Shown: positions 26,840-36,640 of the stretch, in pieces
Numbering within the stretch: position 1 is the stretch's first letter
Layout of the letters: each line of letters begins with the position of its first letter
From: Micromonospora pisi
GTDB lineage: Bacteria > Actinomycetota > Actinomycetes > Mycobacteriales > Micromonosporaceae
Assembly: GCF_003633685.1 (NCBI RefSeq)
Contig: NZ_RBKT01000001.1
Location: 868,001 to 932,000, forward strand
DNA: 64,000 bases
Direction of reading: 5' to 3'
Made by a program: the position numbers and the translations under genes
Notes under the pieces: generated by a model
What the model saw: the letters and a program-made list of their open reading frames with translations, nothing else
Told to the model about the DNA's origin: nothing
Database searches by the model: none

Positions 26840-27472
26840 CTACTCGAACAGTGAGAGCGTGAGCGTGGAGCTGTACTCGCCGGCGGCGACCTCGACCGGG
26901 GTCCGCAGGTACAGGTCGGCGTTGACGGAGTACGAGTCGCTGGCCACGGCCTCGGAGTCGAAGGTCGAGACCAGCAGTTCCTGGTCGACCAGGCCGACGT
27001 TGTTGCCGGGCAGGGTCTCCTCGTCGAGGACGGTCACGACCTCCTCGCCCTCGGTAACCAGGCCGGTCTCCCCGCCGTCGAGCATGCGCGGCTTCCAGCC
27101 GAAGTGGTCGGCGGTGATCGGCGCCTGGCCGGAGCTGCCGTCGAAGTCGGTCGCGCTCCCGAGCACGGCCCAGCCGGCACCGTCGGGCACCTCGTCGGCA
27201 ATCCGGGTGTCGGTGACCGTTACGGTCGGCAGGGTACCGACGAACTGGCGAACCAGCAGCGTCGAGCCGTCCTCGGCCAGCGCGACGGCGTCGCCGGCGA
27301 TCGACAGGGCGAGCACGCCCGGTTCCCTGATCTCGTTGATGTCGACCGTCACCCGAACGCTGGCGTCATCGCCCGGCTCAGCCATGGCCGGCGACGGCGA
27401 CACCGTCGTCCCGGCGAGAACGGCGCCGACGGCACAGGCCGCGAACAGGTGCCGTCGTTGACGTGTGTTCAT
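26840..27472 (-). CDS. Secreted WxL-like surface protein
   Basis: A 210-aa exported protein. Signal peptide to about residue 31 (PAMAEPG). The mature part is acidic and all-beta, ending AAGEYSSTLTLSLFE. That ending resembles the C-terminal strand of WxL domains (AGxYxxTLTWTL), with the Trp replaced. Its neighbour downstream is the DUF916 protein, the usual partner of WxL proteins. It is probably cell-surface exposed and held by that partner; the ligand is unknown. The ATG at 27472 has GGAGACC upstream. Confidence 0.75.
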   Translation of the reverse strand: MNTRQRRHLFAACAVGAVLAGTTVSPSPAMAEPGDDASVRVTVDINEIREPGVLALSIAGDAVALAEDGSTLLVRQFVGTLPTVTVTDTRIADEVPDGAGWAVLGSATDFDGSSGQAPITADHFGWKPRMLDGGETGLVTEGEEVVTVLDEETLPGNNVGLVDQELLVSTFDSEAVASDSYSVNADLYLRTPVEVAAGEYSSTLTLSLFE

Positions 27473-27520
27473 GTGGTCTCCGTTGTCGTCAGTGGTTGGC
27501 GGGGGATGTGGTTGGCGGGG

Positions 27521-29947
27521 TTATCCGCCGCAGGTGGTGGCAGGGTGCGGCGCGGTGTGCACGGTCGTCACGTCCCTGCCGTCGATCACACCGGTGACCC
27601 GAACCGTCGCCACACCGGCCACGACCGACGCGGCGCGCGTGTTGAACGACTGGTAGACGTTCCCACCCGGCGCCACCGCCGCGAACGACCGCTCGCCGTA
27701 CGGAGTCTCCAGGCTGATCCCGACCGGCGCGTCATGGTCGTTGCGCGCCTGCACAGCCACGTACGCCCTGCCAGCCAGGCACCGCACCAGAGCGGTGACC
27801 GTTGCCGGCAGCTCCGGCTGGCCGGTGGCTGCCTGGAAGGACCAGGAGTCGATCTCGAAGAGGTCCGCCCCTGCCGGGCCGGTGTAGGTGAAGTAGACGT
27901 CGTGCACGCCGTTGACGCCCTCAAGTTCGGCGGTCACCTCGGCCCATCCCGCGCCCGGCGTACCGGCCGGAATCGTGGCGACCACGGGACCGGTGAGGTC
28001 GTCCAGCCGTACCTCGATCTGTGCATCGGCGGCGAGCGCCCGGACCTTCGCCGTCACGCTTCGGACGCCGTTGTCGCCGAAGTCCACCGATGACAGCGCG
28101 GTCCAGTCGCCATTGTCGATGTCACGTACCACCAGGTTCGGCGCGGCGGCACCGAACTGCGGGGAGCCGCCGTCGACCTTCGCGGTAGCGACGCCCTTGC
28201 TCCAGCCGAAGGTCTCGGCCTCGAAGACGCGGTACGGGTCGAAGTTCCTGACCTGCTGTACGCCCGCGTAGGTGCCGACGACCTGCTGGATCGTGCCGTC
28301 CGGGTTGAAGGTCAGCTGCTGGATGTGTGGACTGCGGTACCCCTGGGTGGTGTTCCCGGTGATGCGCTTGTTCAGCGTCGGGCCGTGGTACGTGAAGTAG
28401 TGTTTGCCCTCGAACTCGAAGACCGACTGGTGGTTGTTGCCACCGGTGCCGGCGCCGAAGAACTGGGACTGGTTCGGGAACAACACGCCCGCGTAGGTCT
28501 CCTTCGGCCACGACGTCGGATCGTCGGAGATCATGTAGCCGATCTGACCGCCACCGGGGTAGCCGGGAAGCGGGGTCTGAGGGCCGCCGAAGTCGTTTCC
28601 TCCGAAGTGCGAGGAGTACGAGAAGTAGTACTTGCCCTCGCGCTTGAAAACGTGGCCCGCCTCGAAGGCGACCGGGGCGTCGACCACCGCGGCGGATCCC
28701 TCGGTTGAGACCATGTCATCGCCGAGCCCGATCACCCTAAGGTTCTTCGGGTTGTTGAAGCGTTCGGCCGGCGGCATGCTCGTCGACGCGGGACCGCCAC
28801 CGAAGTAGAGATAGGGCTCGCCGTCGTCATCGACGAATGGCGCCGGATCGAACTTCCACGCGACATCCTCAGCACCAGGGGTGCTGCCGTTGATCAGCGT
28901 GCTCGTACGCTCGCTGGTCCACGGACCGACCGGCGAACCACCCGTGATCACATTGCTGGAGCCGCCGCCGTTGGCGTAGTAGAGGAAGAACTTCTCCTCG
29001 CCGTTGACGACCTTCTTCGTCATGCCGGGGGCCCAGGAGTTCCCGGTGAACGGCGCCACCCCGTTCGGACCCGCGACCTGGATCTCGCCGTGATCCGTCC
29101 AGTTCACGAGGTCCTCCGAGGAGATCACCGTGATCTGGTTGATGTCGCCGTAGTTGATACCCGGCGAGATGCCCGTGACGGGATCGGGAGCATAGCCCTG
29201 GGTGTCATTGGTCATGTACATGTACACCCGGCCGTCGTGCACAAAACCGAATCCGTCGGCACCGAACTTGTGCCCGATCAACGGGTTGTGCTCGCCTGGC
29301 AGCTTGCCGACGACCTCGATGGTTTTCGATGGTGCCGCAGGCGGCGCGGCCCCTACCACCGATACGTCGTCGAGCTGGAAGTCCATCAGGTGCAGGTTCG
29401 GGTCCGAGGACGGGTTGCTCGTCCACGGCGTCTCGAAAAACAGCCGCGCGGTCGACACGTTCTGCCCTGCCGGGATCGTGAACGTTCCGTTGAACTGGGC
29501 CCACTGGCCCTTCGTCGCCACCACACTGACGAGGTTGGTGTAGGTGGCGGCGCCATAGTGCATCGTGGCGAAGAACTGCTTCGTCGCGGGCCCGCTCGGG
29601 TTCTCGTACCTGATGCGGGCCGTCAGGGCGTAGGTCTGCCCCGCCTGCGCCTTCCCGCTGAGGTCCTGCATCGGGCCGGATCCGGTCGTCGCCCGACTGG
29701 CTACGAGTACGGCGCTCGATCCGGAGTAGGCGTCCGGCGTCGACGACAGCACGGCGCTGTCGGAGGCGTTTCCGTTGTTGACGAACCAGTTGGCCAGGCC
29801 CTCCTCGAACCCGCCGTTGACGATGAGATTCGTGTCGGCGGCCTGGACGGGCGCTGCCCTGGCGACGAACCCTGCGGCCAGCATCAGGCCGACCGCCGCG
29901 ATCGCCGCGACCCGTCCTCGGGCCGTCCGTCGCATGCGCTGTTCCAC
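27521..29947 (-). CDS. Secreted GH43 enzyme with CBM4/9 and CBM6-like modules
   Basis: An 808-aa exported protein. The GTG at 29947 follows GGAGGATGTCTC. After the signal peptide comes a CBM4/9-like module at about 38-200 (NLIVNGGFEEGLANW to FQLDDVSVVG). The GH43 five-bladed propeller is at about 205-540, with the base Asp in KFGADGFGF, the DPAPFVDDDGEPYLYFGGG segment and the acid Glu in FEAGHVFKR. A CBM6-like module is at about 575-705. A C-terminal ~95-residue module with two Cys is nearly identical at DNA level to that of the next GH43 gene. It probably removes arabinose or xylose units from hemicellulose; exact specificity unknown. Confidence 0.9.
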   Translation of the reverse strand: MEQRMRRTARGRVAAIAAVGLMLAAGFVARAAPVQAADTNLIVNGGFEEGLANWFVNNGNASDSAVLSSTPDAYSGSSAVLVASRATTGSGPMQDLSGKAQAGQTYALTARIRYENPSGPATKQFFATMHYGAATYTNLVSVVATKGQWAQFNGTFTIPAGQNVSTARLFFETPWTSNPSSDPNLHLMDFQLDDVSVVGAAPPAAPSKTIEVVGKLPGEHNPLIGHKFGADGFGFVHDGRVYMYMTNDTQGYAPDPVTGISPGINYGDINQITVISSEDLVNWTDHGEIQVAGPNGVAPFTGNSWAPGMTKKVVNGEEKFFLYYANGGGSSNVITGGSPVGPWTSERTSTLINGSTPGAEDVAWKFDPAPFVDDDGEPYLYFGGGPASTSMPPAERFNNPKNLRVIGLGDDMVSTEGSAAVVDAPVAFEAGHVFKREGKYYFSYSSHFGGNDFGGPQTPLPGYPGGGQIGYMISDDPTSWPKETYAGVLFPNQSQFFGAGTGGNNHQSVFEFEGKHYFTYHGPTLNKRITGNTTQGYRSPHIQQLTFNPDGTIQQVVGTYAGVQQVRNFDPYRVFEAETFGWSKGVATAKVDGGSPQFGAAAPNLVVRDIDNGDWTALSSVDFGDNGVRSVTAKVRALAADAQIEVRLDDLTGPVVATIPAGTPGAGWAEVTAELEGVNGVHDVYFTYTGPAGADLFEIDSWSFQAATGQPELPATVTALVRCLAGRAYVAVQARNDHDAPVGISLETPYGERSFAAVAPGGNVYQSFNTRAASVVAGVATVRVTGVIDGRDVTTVHTAPHPATTCGG
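27523..27802. repeat. 280-bp direct repeat, copy 1 (C-terminal module)
   Basis: Identical to 30143-30422 except one base (27774 G versus 30394 C). It encodes the shared C-terminal module of the two GH43 genes. Confidence 0.95.
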
Positions 29948-30140
29948 GAGACATCCTCCTTCATCTCTGACTGGACTCACGGGTGTAGGGGGCGGGCGGG
30001 GAGCGTTTACGGACAGACCGGAGGTCGGGGCGGCGGCGCCGCCGGTTCGAAGGCAGCCGGCAGCCTGGGACAGGTCCGCCGCCCTGGGCCGCCTGGGCTT
30101 CGGTCACCGGCGTGGCCGATGAGCCGAGGACTCGTGGCTG

Positions 30141-33119
30141 TCATCCGCCGCAGGTGGTGGCAGGGTGCGGCGCGGTGTGCACGGTCGTCACGTCCCTGCC
30201 GTCGATCACACCGGTGACCCGAACCGTCGCCACACCGGCCACGACCGACGCGGCGCGCGTGTTGAACGACTGGTAGACGTTCCCACCCGGCGCCACCGCC
30301 GCGAACGACCGCTCGCCGTACGGAGTCTCCAGGCTGATCCCGACCGGCGCGTCATGGTCGTTGCGCGCCTGCACAGCCACGTACGCCCTGCCACCCAGGC
30401 ACCGCACCAGAGCGGTGACCGTGACGGGCAACGCCGCGAGCACGCCGAGCCGGGCCAGCTCGTAGCTGAGCGCCCGCTCCGGCGCGTCGATCTGGTTCTG
30501 GGTGCCGAAGCGTCCGGCTCGCGCCGACTTCGCCGCGGCGAGAGCGGACTGCGCAGCGGCCCAGGCATCCGCCGGGTAGTGGCGGCCGTCGAGCGTCCCC
30601 GCGTACGCGATGGCCGCGTCGAGGTCGCTGGTGTCGAGCGGTCGGCCCTGTGCGGTCAGCGTGTCGCTGAGCAGGTAGTGGTCGAAGTCGACCCGCCCAC
30701 CGGTCTCCTGCGTCGCGTAGTTGAACAGACCGACGCGGTGACCCATGAAGTGCGCGAGGCTGCCGTCCAGGGTCTGCGGTCCGACCCGGCCGCCCAGTTG
30801 GCTCCAGCTCAGCCCGTCGAGGCTGTAGTGGAACGTCGTCCACAGCTGGCCTACCGGTGAGGCGAAGTCGAGATCGGCCTTCAGGTGCACCTCGGTCGCG
30901 TCACCCAGCGGCACCGTCGTGCCCGGCACGAAGTTCTCCAGCGTGGCCTGGTCGAGGTCGACCGCGAACGGCTGCCCCCGGTTGACGACGCCCAGCGTGT
31001 TCACTCCGCCGACCCGCTTGACCGCCACGTACGAGAACCCGCGGTTGTAGGCCGCCAGGCCGGCGACGTCCCCGTTCTTCATCCCGGAGATGTCCATCCG
31101 GGTCTCGACCGACTGCCGCGGCCCGAACGTCCGCTGCGACAGCGTGTTGCGCGCCTCCTCGAACCAGGCCAGCTCGGCCCGGTTGGACAGCTTCGTGTAG
31201 ATGTACTCCCCGGTGACCACCTTGCCGGCCGTCAACCGCAGCCATCCGTCCCGGTCGGTGAGCGACCAGTATCGGTTGTCCGGGGCATGGTTCCACTCCC
31301 ACGCCAGGTCCAGCCGCGATCCGTTGGGCGCGATCTCCCCCTCCGTCGGGTGTTCGGTCGTCACCGGCTGCCCGACGATCGAGACGTCGTCGATGAGGTA
31401 TTCCACGCTCGACGACGGCGGCTGCGGGTTCGCCCACGGTGTCTCGACCGCGAACTTGACCGAGGCGAGGTTCGCCGTGGCCGGTACGGTGTACCGCCCG
31501 GTCACCGTCGTCCACTGCCCGGCCGGCACGGTTCCGAACGCCATCACCTGGACGCCGGAGCCCCAGTCCGCGGTGAGGTTGAACCGCACCGTATCCGGGC
31601 CTGAGGCGTACCTGATTTTCGCCGACACGGCGTAGGTCACACCGTGCTGCAGCTTTCCGCTGAGGGTCTGGTTCGGACCGGACCCGTTGAGCGTCCGGTT
31701 GCTCACCCGCAGCGCCGCCGCCCCGCTGGCCGGATCGGCCCGGTCCAGGCTGACCGTCGCACCGAACTGCGCGGCCCACGGCGCGACGTCCGTCCCGGAT
31801 TCGAACCCGGAATTGGACAGCAGCTCGACACCGATGAGCGACTCATCCACGTCGGGCTGATCCGGAATTGTCCACGCCTCGTCCCGGAACGCCTTGTACG
31901 GCGCGTCGTTGGCAAAGTCGTCTGAGACGACGATGCTCTTCTGCCGCTCGAACACTTCCTCCTGCGGGCTGAGTCGGATCGGCTTTTCGAACACACCGTT
32001 GACCGGCACGACACCGTTGGTGCCGAAGGTCGGCCACCCGTCCTGCCAGGTCGCGGGGATGAACGCCGGAATCCGCCCGATCGGGAACGTGTCGCGGAAG
32101 AACATGCCGTGCCAGTCGGTCCCGCCGCCCTCGCCGGCGACGGGCACCAGGCTGCCCTGCGCGAAGCCGTTCGAGTTGAGCACTCCGCGCGCCTCGTAGG
32201 TGTTCGCACCGCCCGCCGAGCTGTAGCGGCCGAGCAGGTCCCGCGAGCGGAACATGACGACCTGGCGCCCCTGCCCGGACGGCCAGGTGATGATGACCGC
32301 GTAGTACCAGCCGTCGATGTGGTAAACCTGGGCGCCCTCGAACAGGCCGCCGATGAACGGCTGCCCGGCGTAGTTGCTCGCGGTGAAGATGTTCGGGTAG
32401 TCCTGCTCGATGGCCGTCAGGTCGGAGTTGAGGCGCACGGCGCTCGTACCGCCCGATCCGTAGAAGATGTACGGCGTGCCGTCGATGTCGAAGAAGAGCG
32501 ACGGGTCGTGCAGGCCGCGGCCGAGGGCGGTGCGCTGCCAGGCGCCGTTCTCGATGTCGTCGGTGCGGTAGAGATACGCCCCACCGAGGTTGTTCGTGTT
32601 GAAGGCGACGTAGAACATGCCGTCGTGAAATCGCAGCGACGACGCCCACTGGCCCTGGCCGTACGAGTTCTGGCCGTTCCGCAGCGAGAACGCGTCCCCG
32701 ATACTCGCCCGGTCGAACACGTAGTTGACGATCTCCCAGTTCACCAGGTCGTAGGACCTCATGATCGGGGCACCCGGACTCAGGTGCATCGTCGTGCTGA
32801 TCATGTAGTAGACGTCCCGACCCTCGTCGTTCTCGGCGGCCGGGACGCGCTCCACGCTGATGTCAGGCACATCGGCGTTGAGCAGCGGCACCGAGTACGT
32901 CCCGGCGCCGGTGTCGGTCGACGTGTAGGACGATCGAGACGACCACTCCTCCGCGTCATGCGCCGCCGCAGCCGGCGCATTCACAAAACCGGCGCCGCCG
33001 AGCACGACGATCGTTGTTAGCGTGCGCAACGAGCCGGGCCGACGGGAACGCCTTGCGGATCCCCGCCGTCCGACCGCGTGGACGACAAGCTGGAGGATCC
33101 CATTCAGGCTGGTCAGCAT
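30141..33119 (-). CDS. Secreted GH43 enzyme with CBM4/9, concanavalin-like, FIVAR and tail modules
   Basis: A 992-aa exported protein with a long basic N-region before the signal core (LRTLTTIVVLGGAGFVNAPAAAA). The GH43 propeller at about 75-405 has the base Asp in NADVPDISV and a conserved GAPIMRSYDLVNWEIV stretch. A CBM4/9-like module is at about 465-600. The GH43 C-terminal concanavalin-like domain is at about 615-815. A helical FIVAR-like spacer is at about 830-890, then the ~95-residue tail shared with the previous gene. The ATG at 33119 is chosen because it is the first start 3' of the operator palindrome, though its ribosome site is weak. Likely beta-xylosidase or arabinofuranosidase. 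Confidence 0.88.
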   Translation of the reverse strand: MLTSLNGILQLVVHAVGRRGSARRSRRPGSLRTLTTIVVLGGAGFVNAPAAAAHDAEEWSSRSSYTSTDTGAGTYSVPLLNADVPDISVERVPAAENDEGRDVYYMISTTMHLSPGAPIMRSYDLVNWEIVNYVFDRASIGDAFSLRNGQNSYGQGQWASSLRFHDGMFYVAFNTNNLGGAYLYRTDDIENGAWQRTALGRGLHDPSLFFDIDGTPYIFYGSGGTSAVRLNSDLTAIEQDYPNIFTASNYAGQPFIGGLFEGAQVYHIDGWYYAVIITWPSGQGRQVVMFRSRDLLGRYSSAGGANTYEARGVLNSNGFAQGSLVPVAGEGGGTDWHGMFFRDTFPIGRIPAFIPATWQDGWPTFGTNGVVPVNGVFEKPIRLSPQEEVFERQKSIVVSDDFANDAPYKAFRDEAWTIPDQPDVDESLIGVELLSNSGFESGTDVAPWAAQFGATVSLDRADPASGAAALRVSNRTLNGSGPNQTLSGKLQHGVTYAVSAKIRYASGPDTVRFNLTADWGSGVQVMAFGTVPAGQWTTVTGRYTVPATANLASVKFAVETPWANPQPPSSSVEYLIDDVSIVGQPVTTEHPTEGEIAPNGSRLDLAWEWNHAPDNRYWSLTDRDGWLRLTAGKVVTGEYIYTKLSNRAELAWFEEARNTLSQRTFGPRQSVETRMDISGMKNGDVAGLAAYNRGFSYVAVKRVGGVNTLGVVNRGQPFAVDLDQATLENFVPGTTVPLGDATEVHLKADLDFASPVGQLWTTFHYSLDGLSWSQLGGRVGPQTLDGSLAHFMGHRVGLFNYATQETGGRVDFDHYLLSDTLTAQGRPLDTSDLDAAIAYAGTLDGRHYPADAWAAAQSALAAAKSARAGRFGTQNQIDAPERALSYELARLGVLAALPVTVTALVRCLGGRAYVAVQARNDHDAPVGISLETPYGERSFAAVAPGGNVYQSFNTRAASVVAGVATVRVTGVIDGRDVTTVHTAPHPATTCGG
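30143..30422. repeat. 280-bp direct repeat, copy 2 (C-terminal module)
   Basis: Partner of the repeat at 27523-27802, 2620 bases away in the same orientation. One mismatch, causing a Gly/Ala difference. Confidence 0.95.
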
Positions 33120-33205
33120 GGACCTGGAGGAGGGGCTATGGGCGCACGAACGGATCAACCCGGGCAAGCTGAACTCCAAACGCATGAGCGACCTGAAGGC
33201 CATCG

Positions 33206-33219
33206 TGTTATCGCTAACA
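33206..33219. promoter_or_regulatory. LacI-type palindrome upstream of GH43 gene
   Basis: TGTTATCGCTAACA, 13 of 14 consensus bases and identical to the core of the GH27 site. Centred about 93 bases before the chosen GH43 start. Confidence 0.75.
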
Positions 33220-33290
33220 TCGGCGCCGACAAAGGTGTCATCGGCGCGCCGTTCTCGGTATCGGGGCGGTCGGGACAGCTGAGGTCCTCA

Positions 33291-36287
33291 TCAGGCCCCG
33301 ATCGCGATCGCGAAGATGTGCATGGTCGGCACGCCGGCGGCAGGACCCGCGCTGATGTTGGGCAACTCGACCCGGGCCACTGCCTTGTTCTGCAACGCCA
33401 CACCCACGTAGTAGACGCAGGCTGCCGTGTTCGCGCGCTGGTTGCCGGGCCGGTTCTGGTATGCGGTCACGATGGCCGCGGTGCCACCGGCATGTGGCCC
33501 GCCGTACCAGTCGGGCGTGCTGAGCGTGAACGTCTGGCGGGTGCCGTCGGCGTAGACCACGGCGGCGGTTCCCGACACGGCCCCATAGGTGCCGGTCGCA
33601 AGGAAGCCGAGCGTACGTCCGGTGCCGGTCACGCTGATGGGCTGCCCCGAGGCGGTGGCGTTGTCGGCAACGCCCGGGCTGACGTTGGGCCAGCGGAAGT
33701 TCACCCCGTTGCGGCTCACCGTGCTGCCCGGGATGACACCCACCTGGGCCAGGGCCTGCGCGGAGAGGCTGGCTCCGTTGCCGTCGAAATTTCCGGCACC
33801 GGTGCTGGTGTCGTTGGTGATGCCGGCGTTGCTGAAGCTCTGCTCCAGGGTCGGCGCGGTGGTCCCAGTGCTGGTGGCCCGGTAGGTGCGTCCGGCCTGC
33901 ACGGTGAGTTCGATGAGGTCGGTCTCGAGCCGGGTGGTCCGGGCCGGCGTACCGTCGGTGGTGTCGACGACGGTGTGGTTGACCGCGAAGAGCCGGCCGC
34001 GCAGCCGAACGGTGCCCGCGCGGTCCGGCCGGACAAGAACCTCGCTGGCCTGCCCGCTGCTCCACGTGATGCCGACGGTGTGTCCGCCCCGGGCACGCAG
34101 ACCGGCCACCCGCCCACCGGGCCAGGCCGCCGGCAGCGCCGGCAGGATGTGCAGTTCACCCGCGTGGCTCTGCAGCAGTGTCTCGGCGATACCGGCGGTG
34201 GCGCCGAAATTGCCGTCGATCTGGAACGGCGGGTGCAGGTCAAACATGTTCGGCGCGAGCCGGGCGGGCGAGGCGAGGTAGCGGATCAGGTCGTGGGCAC
34301 GATTGCCCTCCTCCATCCGTGCCCAGAAGTTGATTTTCCAGGCGAGCGACCAGCCGGTCCCGTCGTCGCCCCGGAGTTCGAGCGTCCGTCGCGCGGCCTC
34401 GTACAACTGCGGAGTGCCGCGCTTGGTGATCTGGTTGCTGGGCGCCAGCCCGTAGAGGTGCGAGATGTGCCGGTGGGTCCGCTCCGGCTCCACCCAGTCG
34501 TACAGCCACTCCTGGATGTTGCCGCGCGAACCGATCTTCATCGGCGCGAGCCGTCCCCGGGTGGCCCGGACCTGAGCCCGGAAGGTCGCGTCCACGTTGA
34601 GGATCTCGCTCGCCCGGGCGCAACCGTCGAAAAGGTCCCGCAGGATCTGGTTGTCCATCGTGGGGCCGGCGCACACGCTGGCGTCCGCATGGTGGCCGAT
34701 CTCCGGTGAGTTCGACGGGTTGGTCACCAGATAGCCGAGGGTCGGCTCGGTCACCAGGGTGTCGAGGAAGAACTGCGCGGCACCCTTCATCGCCGGGTAG
34801 TTCGCCCGCAGGAACTCGACGTCGCCGTTGAACAGGTAGTGCTCCCAGATCATGGTTGCCAGCCAGGCGCCACCGGTCTGCCACATGCCCCAGAACGCGC
34901 CGTCGACAACGGAAGTGGCCCGCCAGGCGTCGGTGTTGTGATGGGTGACCCAGCCACCCGCGCCGTACTGCACCTGTGCGGTGCGGGCGCCGCTGACCGA
35001 GAGATCCCTGATCATGTCGAACACCGGACCGTGGCACTCCGCCAGGTTGGTCGTGTTCGCCGGCCAGTAGTTCATCGGCAGGTTGGCGTTGATCGTGTAC
35101 TTCGAGTCCCACGCCGGGGTCAGCGAGTCATTCCAGATGCCCTGGAGGTTCGCCGGCTGGCTGCCGGGACGGGAGGAGGAAATCAGCAGGTACCGGCCGA
35201 ACTGGAAGAGCAGCGCGGAAAACTGTGGATCGTTGACGCTGTTGTGTTGGGCGATCCGGACGTCGGTTGGCTGGTCCGCGGCGGCGGTACGGCCGAGGTC
35301 GAGGCTCACCCGCGCGAAGAGCGCCTGGTAGTCAGCCAGGTGCCGGGCGCGCAACTGGTCATAGCTGCTGGCTCGCGCGGCGGTGAGGTGCCGCCGCGCG
35401 ATGCCCTGGTAGTCGCCACCGACGTTGCGGTAGTTGACGTAGCTGGAGCCGATCGATACCAACACGGTCACGCTGTTGGCGTTGGTGACCCGCAGGGTGC
35501 CGCCGGAGCTGGTCACGGTGCCACCACTGACACTCGCGTTGGCCAGGGCGAGGAATCGGACCCCGCCGGTGACGCCCTCCTGGTTGCCGGAGATTCCGTC
35601 GAGGGCGATCGTGGCGCCGTCCGGGCTGGACTGTGTCGTCCGCTGCGGACTGTCGAACGTGGCGGCGAAGGTGATCGAGCCGGTCCGGTCCGCGGTCAGC
35701 CGCATCGCGATCACCTGGTCAGGCGCGCTGACGAACACCTCACGGTGGTACCGCACACCGTTCATCACGTACGTCACGGAGGTGGTGGCGGTGGTGAGGT
35801 CGAGCTGCCGGTCGTACTGCGACGCCCCGCCCGAGGTGGGGAAGGTCAGCCGGAGGTTGCCAACGAGCTGGTAGGCCAACTGCCCGACCGGGTTGCCGAG
35901 CATGTTCTGGTTGATCAGGTCCTGGGCCTGGGTCCACTGGTTGGCGAAGACCAGTCGCCGAACCTCGGCCAGCGCCCCCAAGCCTCGGGGATTGCTGGGG
36001 TCATGCGGTCCGCCGGCCCATACGGTGTCCTCGTTGAGCTGCAGTCGTTCCGTGTCGACGTTGCCGAACACCATGGCGCCGAGCCGGCCGTTGCCGATCG
36101 GCAGCGCGCGTAACCAGTCGGAGCCGGCGGCCTCGTCGTACCAGAGCGCCAGATCGCCGGCGGCCAGCACCTGTGGTGGTGCGGCCGAGTCTGCTCGGGC
36201 CACGGCGGTCCAGGGAACCGGCAGCAGGGCACCGCTCACGCCGGCCGCACCGATCTTGAGGGCCTGTCGTCGAGTCAGGTCTGACAT
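33291..36287 (-). CDS. GH95 alpha-L-fucosidase
   Basis: A 998-aa protein with a Tat signal (LTRRQALKIGAAG). GH95 modules in order: N-terminal beta-domain (DWLRALPIGNGRLGAMVFG), then an (alpha/alpha)6 barrel. The family's active-site Asn residues lie in TINANLPMNYWPANT, the acid Glu in GNIQEWLYDWVE, and the Asp in FQIDGNFGATAGI. A C-terminal beta-sandwich and an extra ~180-residue C-terminal module (about 820-998) follow. GH95 cleaves alpha-1,2-linked L-fucose or L-galactose by inversion. The ATG at 36287 has GGAGG upstream. It is divergent from a FadR-type regulator, with paired operators between them. Confidence 0.93.
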   Translation of the reverse strand: MSDLTRRQALKIGAAGVSGALLPVPWTAVARADSAAPPQVLAAGDLALWYDEAAGSDWLRALPIGNGRLGAMVFGNVDTERLQLNEDTVWAGGPHDPSNPRGLGALAEVRRLVFANQWTQAQDLINQNMLGNPVGQLAYQLVGNLRLTFPTSGGASQYDRQLDLTTATTSVTYVMNGVRYHREVFVSAPDQVIAMRLTADRTGSITFAATFDSPQRTTQSSPDGATIALDGISGNQEGVTGGVRFLALANASVSGGTVTSSGGTLRVTNANSVTVLVSIGSSYVNYRNVGGDYQGIARRHLTAARASSYDQLRARHLADYQALFARVSLDLGRTAAADQPTDVRIAQHNSVNDPQFSALLFQFGRYLLISSSRPGSQPANLQGIWNDSLTPAWDSKYTINANLPMNYWPANTTNLAECHGPVFDMIRDLSVSGARTAQVQYGAGGWVTHHNTDAWRATSVVDGAFWGMWQTGGAWLATMIWEHYLFNGDVEFLRANYPAMKGAAQFFLDTLVTEPTLGYLVTNPSNSPEIGHHADASVCAGPTMDNQILRDLFDGCARASEILNVDATFRAQVRATRGRLAPMKIGSRGNIQEWLYDWVEPERTHRHISHLYGLAPSNQITKRGTPQLYEAARRTLELRGDDGTGWSLAWKINFWARMEEGNRAHDLIRYLASPARLAPNMFDLHPPFQIDGNFGATAGIAETLLQSHAGELHILPALPAAWPGGRVAGLRARGGHTVGITWSSGQASEVLVRPDRAGTVRLRGRLFAVNHTVVDTTDGTPARTTRLETDLIELTVQAGRTYRATSTGTTAPTLEQSFSNAGITNDTSTGAGNFDGNGASLSAQALAQVGVIPGSTVSRNGVNFRWPNVSPGVADNATASGQPISVTGTGRTLGFLATGTYGAVSGTAAVVYADGTRQTFTLSTPDWYGGPHAGGTAAIVTAYQNRPGNQRANTAACVYYVGVALQNKAVARVELPNISAGPAAGVPTMHIFAIAIGA

Positions 36288-36420
36288 CAATCCTCCGATC
36301 GGTGACCGGCTCGGCCAACTCACAAGCGTGGAAATCTCTGCAGGCTCACGTGTGTGATCTGCTCGGCGGCGCCAACCTCGGCTTCGCCGACACGTTCACC
36401 GACTACCCCTATGACGTCAG

Positions 36421-36431
36421 ACATCTGATGT
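36421..36431. promoter_or_regulatory. Operator-like palindrome 1, ACATCTGATGT
   Basis: A 5-bp inverted repeat around one central base, about 139 bases upstream of the GH95 start. It is the exact reverse complement of the copy at 36641. Confidence 0.7.
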
Positions 36432-36640
36432 GTTTCGCGAAGGTTACTCCGGCGCGTCGAAATGGGCAATGGTCTATCTTTCGTGGGCTCCACGAGCCGT
36501 CCGCGCCCTGATGGCGGCAAACTCCAGGCACAGCACCCAGCCAACGGGCACCGGTCAGGGCTCTCGTGGCCGACGGGAGGCGCACGGCCAGCGGGCCGGA
36601 TCGGGCCCGAGATGCAGCTCGCGGGCCCGCCCGGATCCAC

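Noticed and set aside
33015-33028. TGTTAGCGTGCGCA as a sixth operator
   Set aside because: Only the left half matches; it lies within the coding signal region of the GH43 gene.
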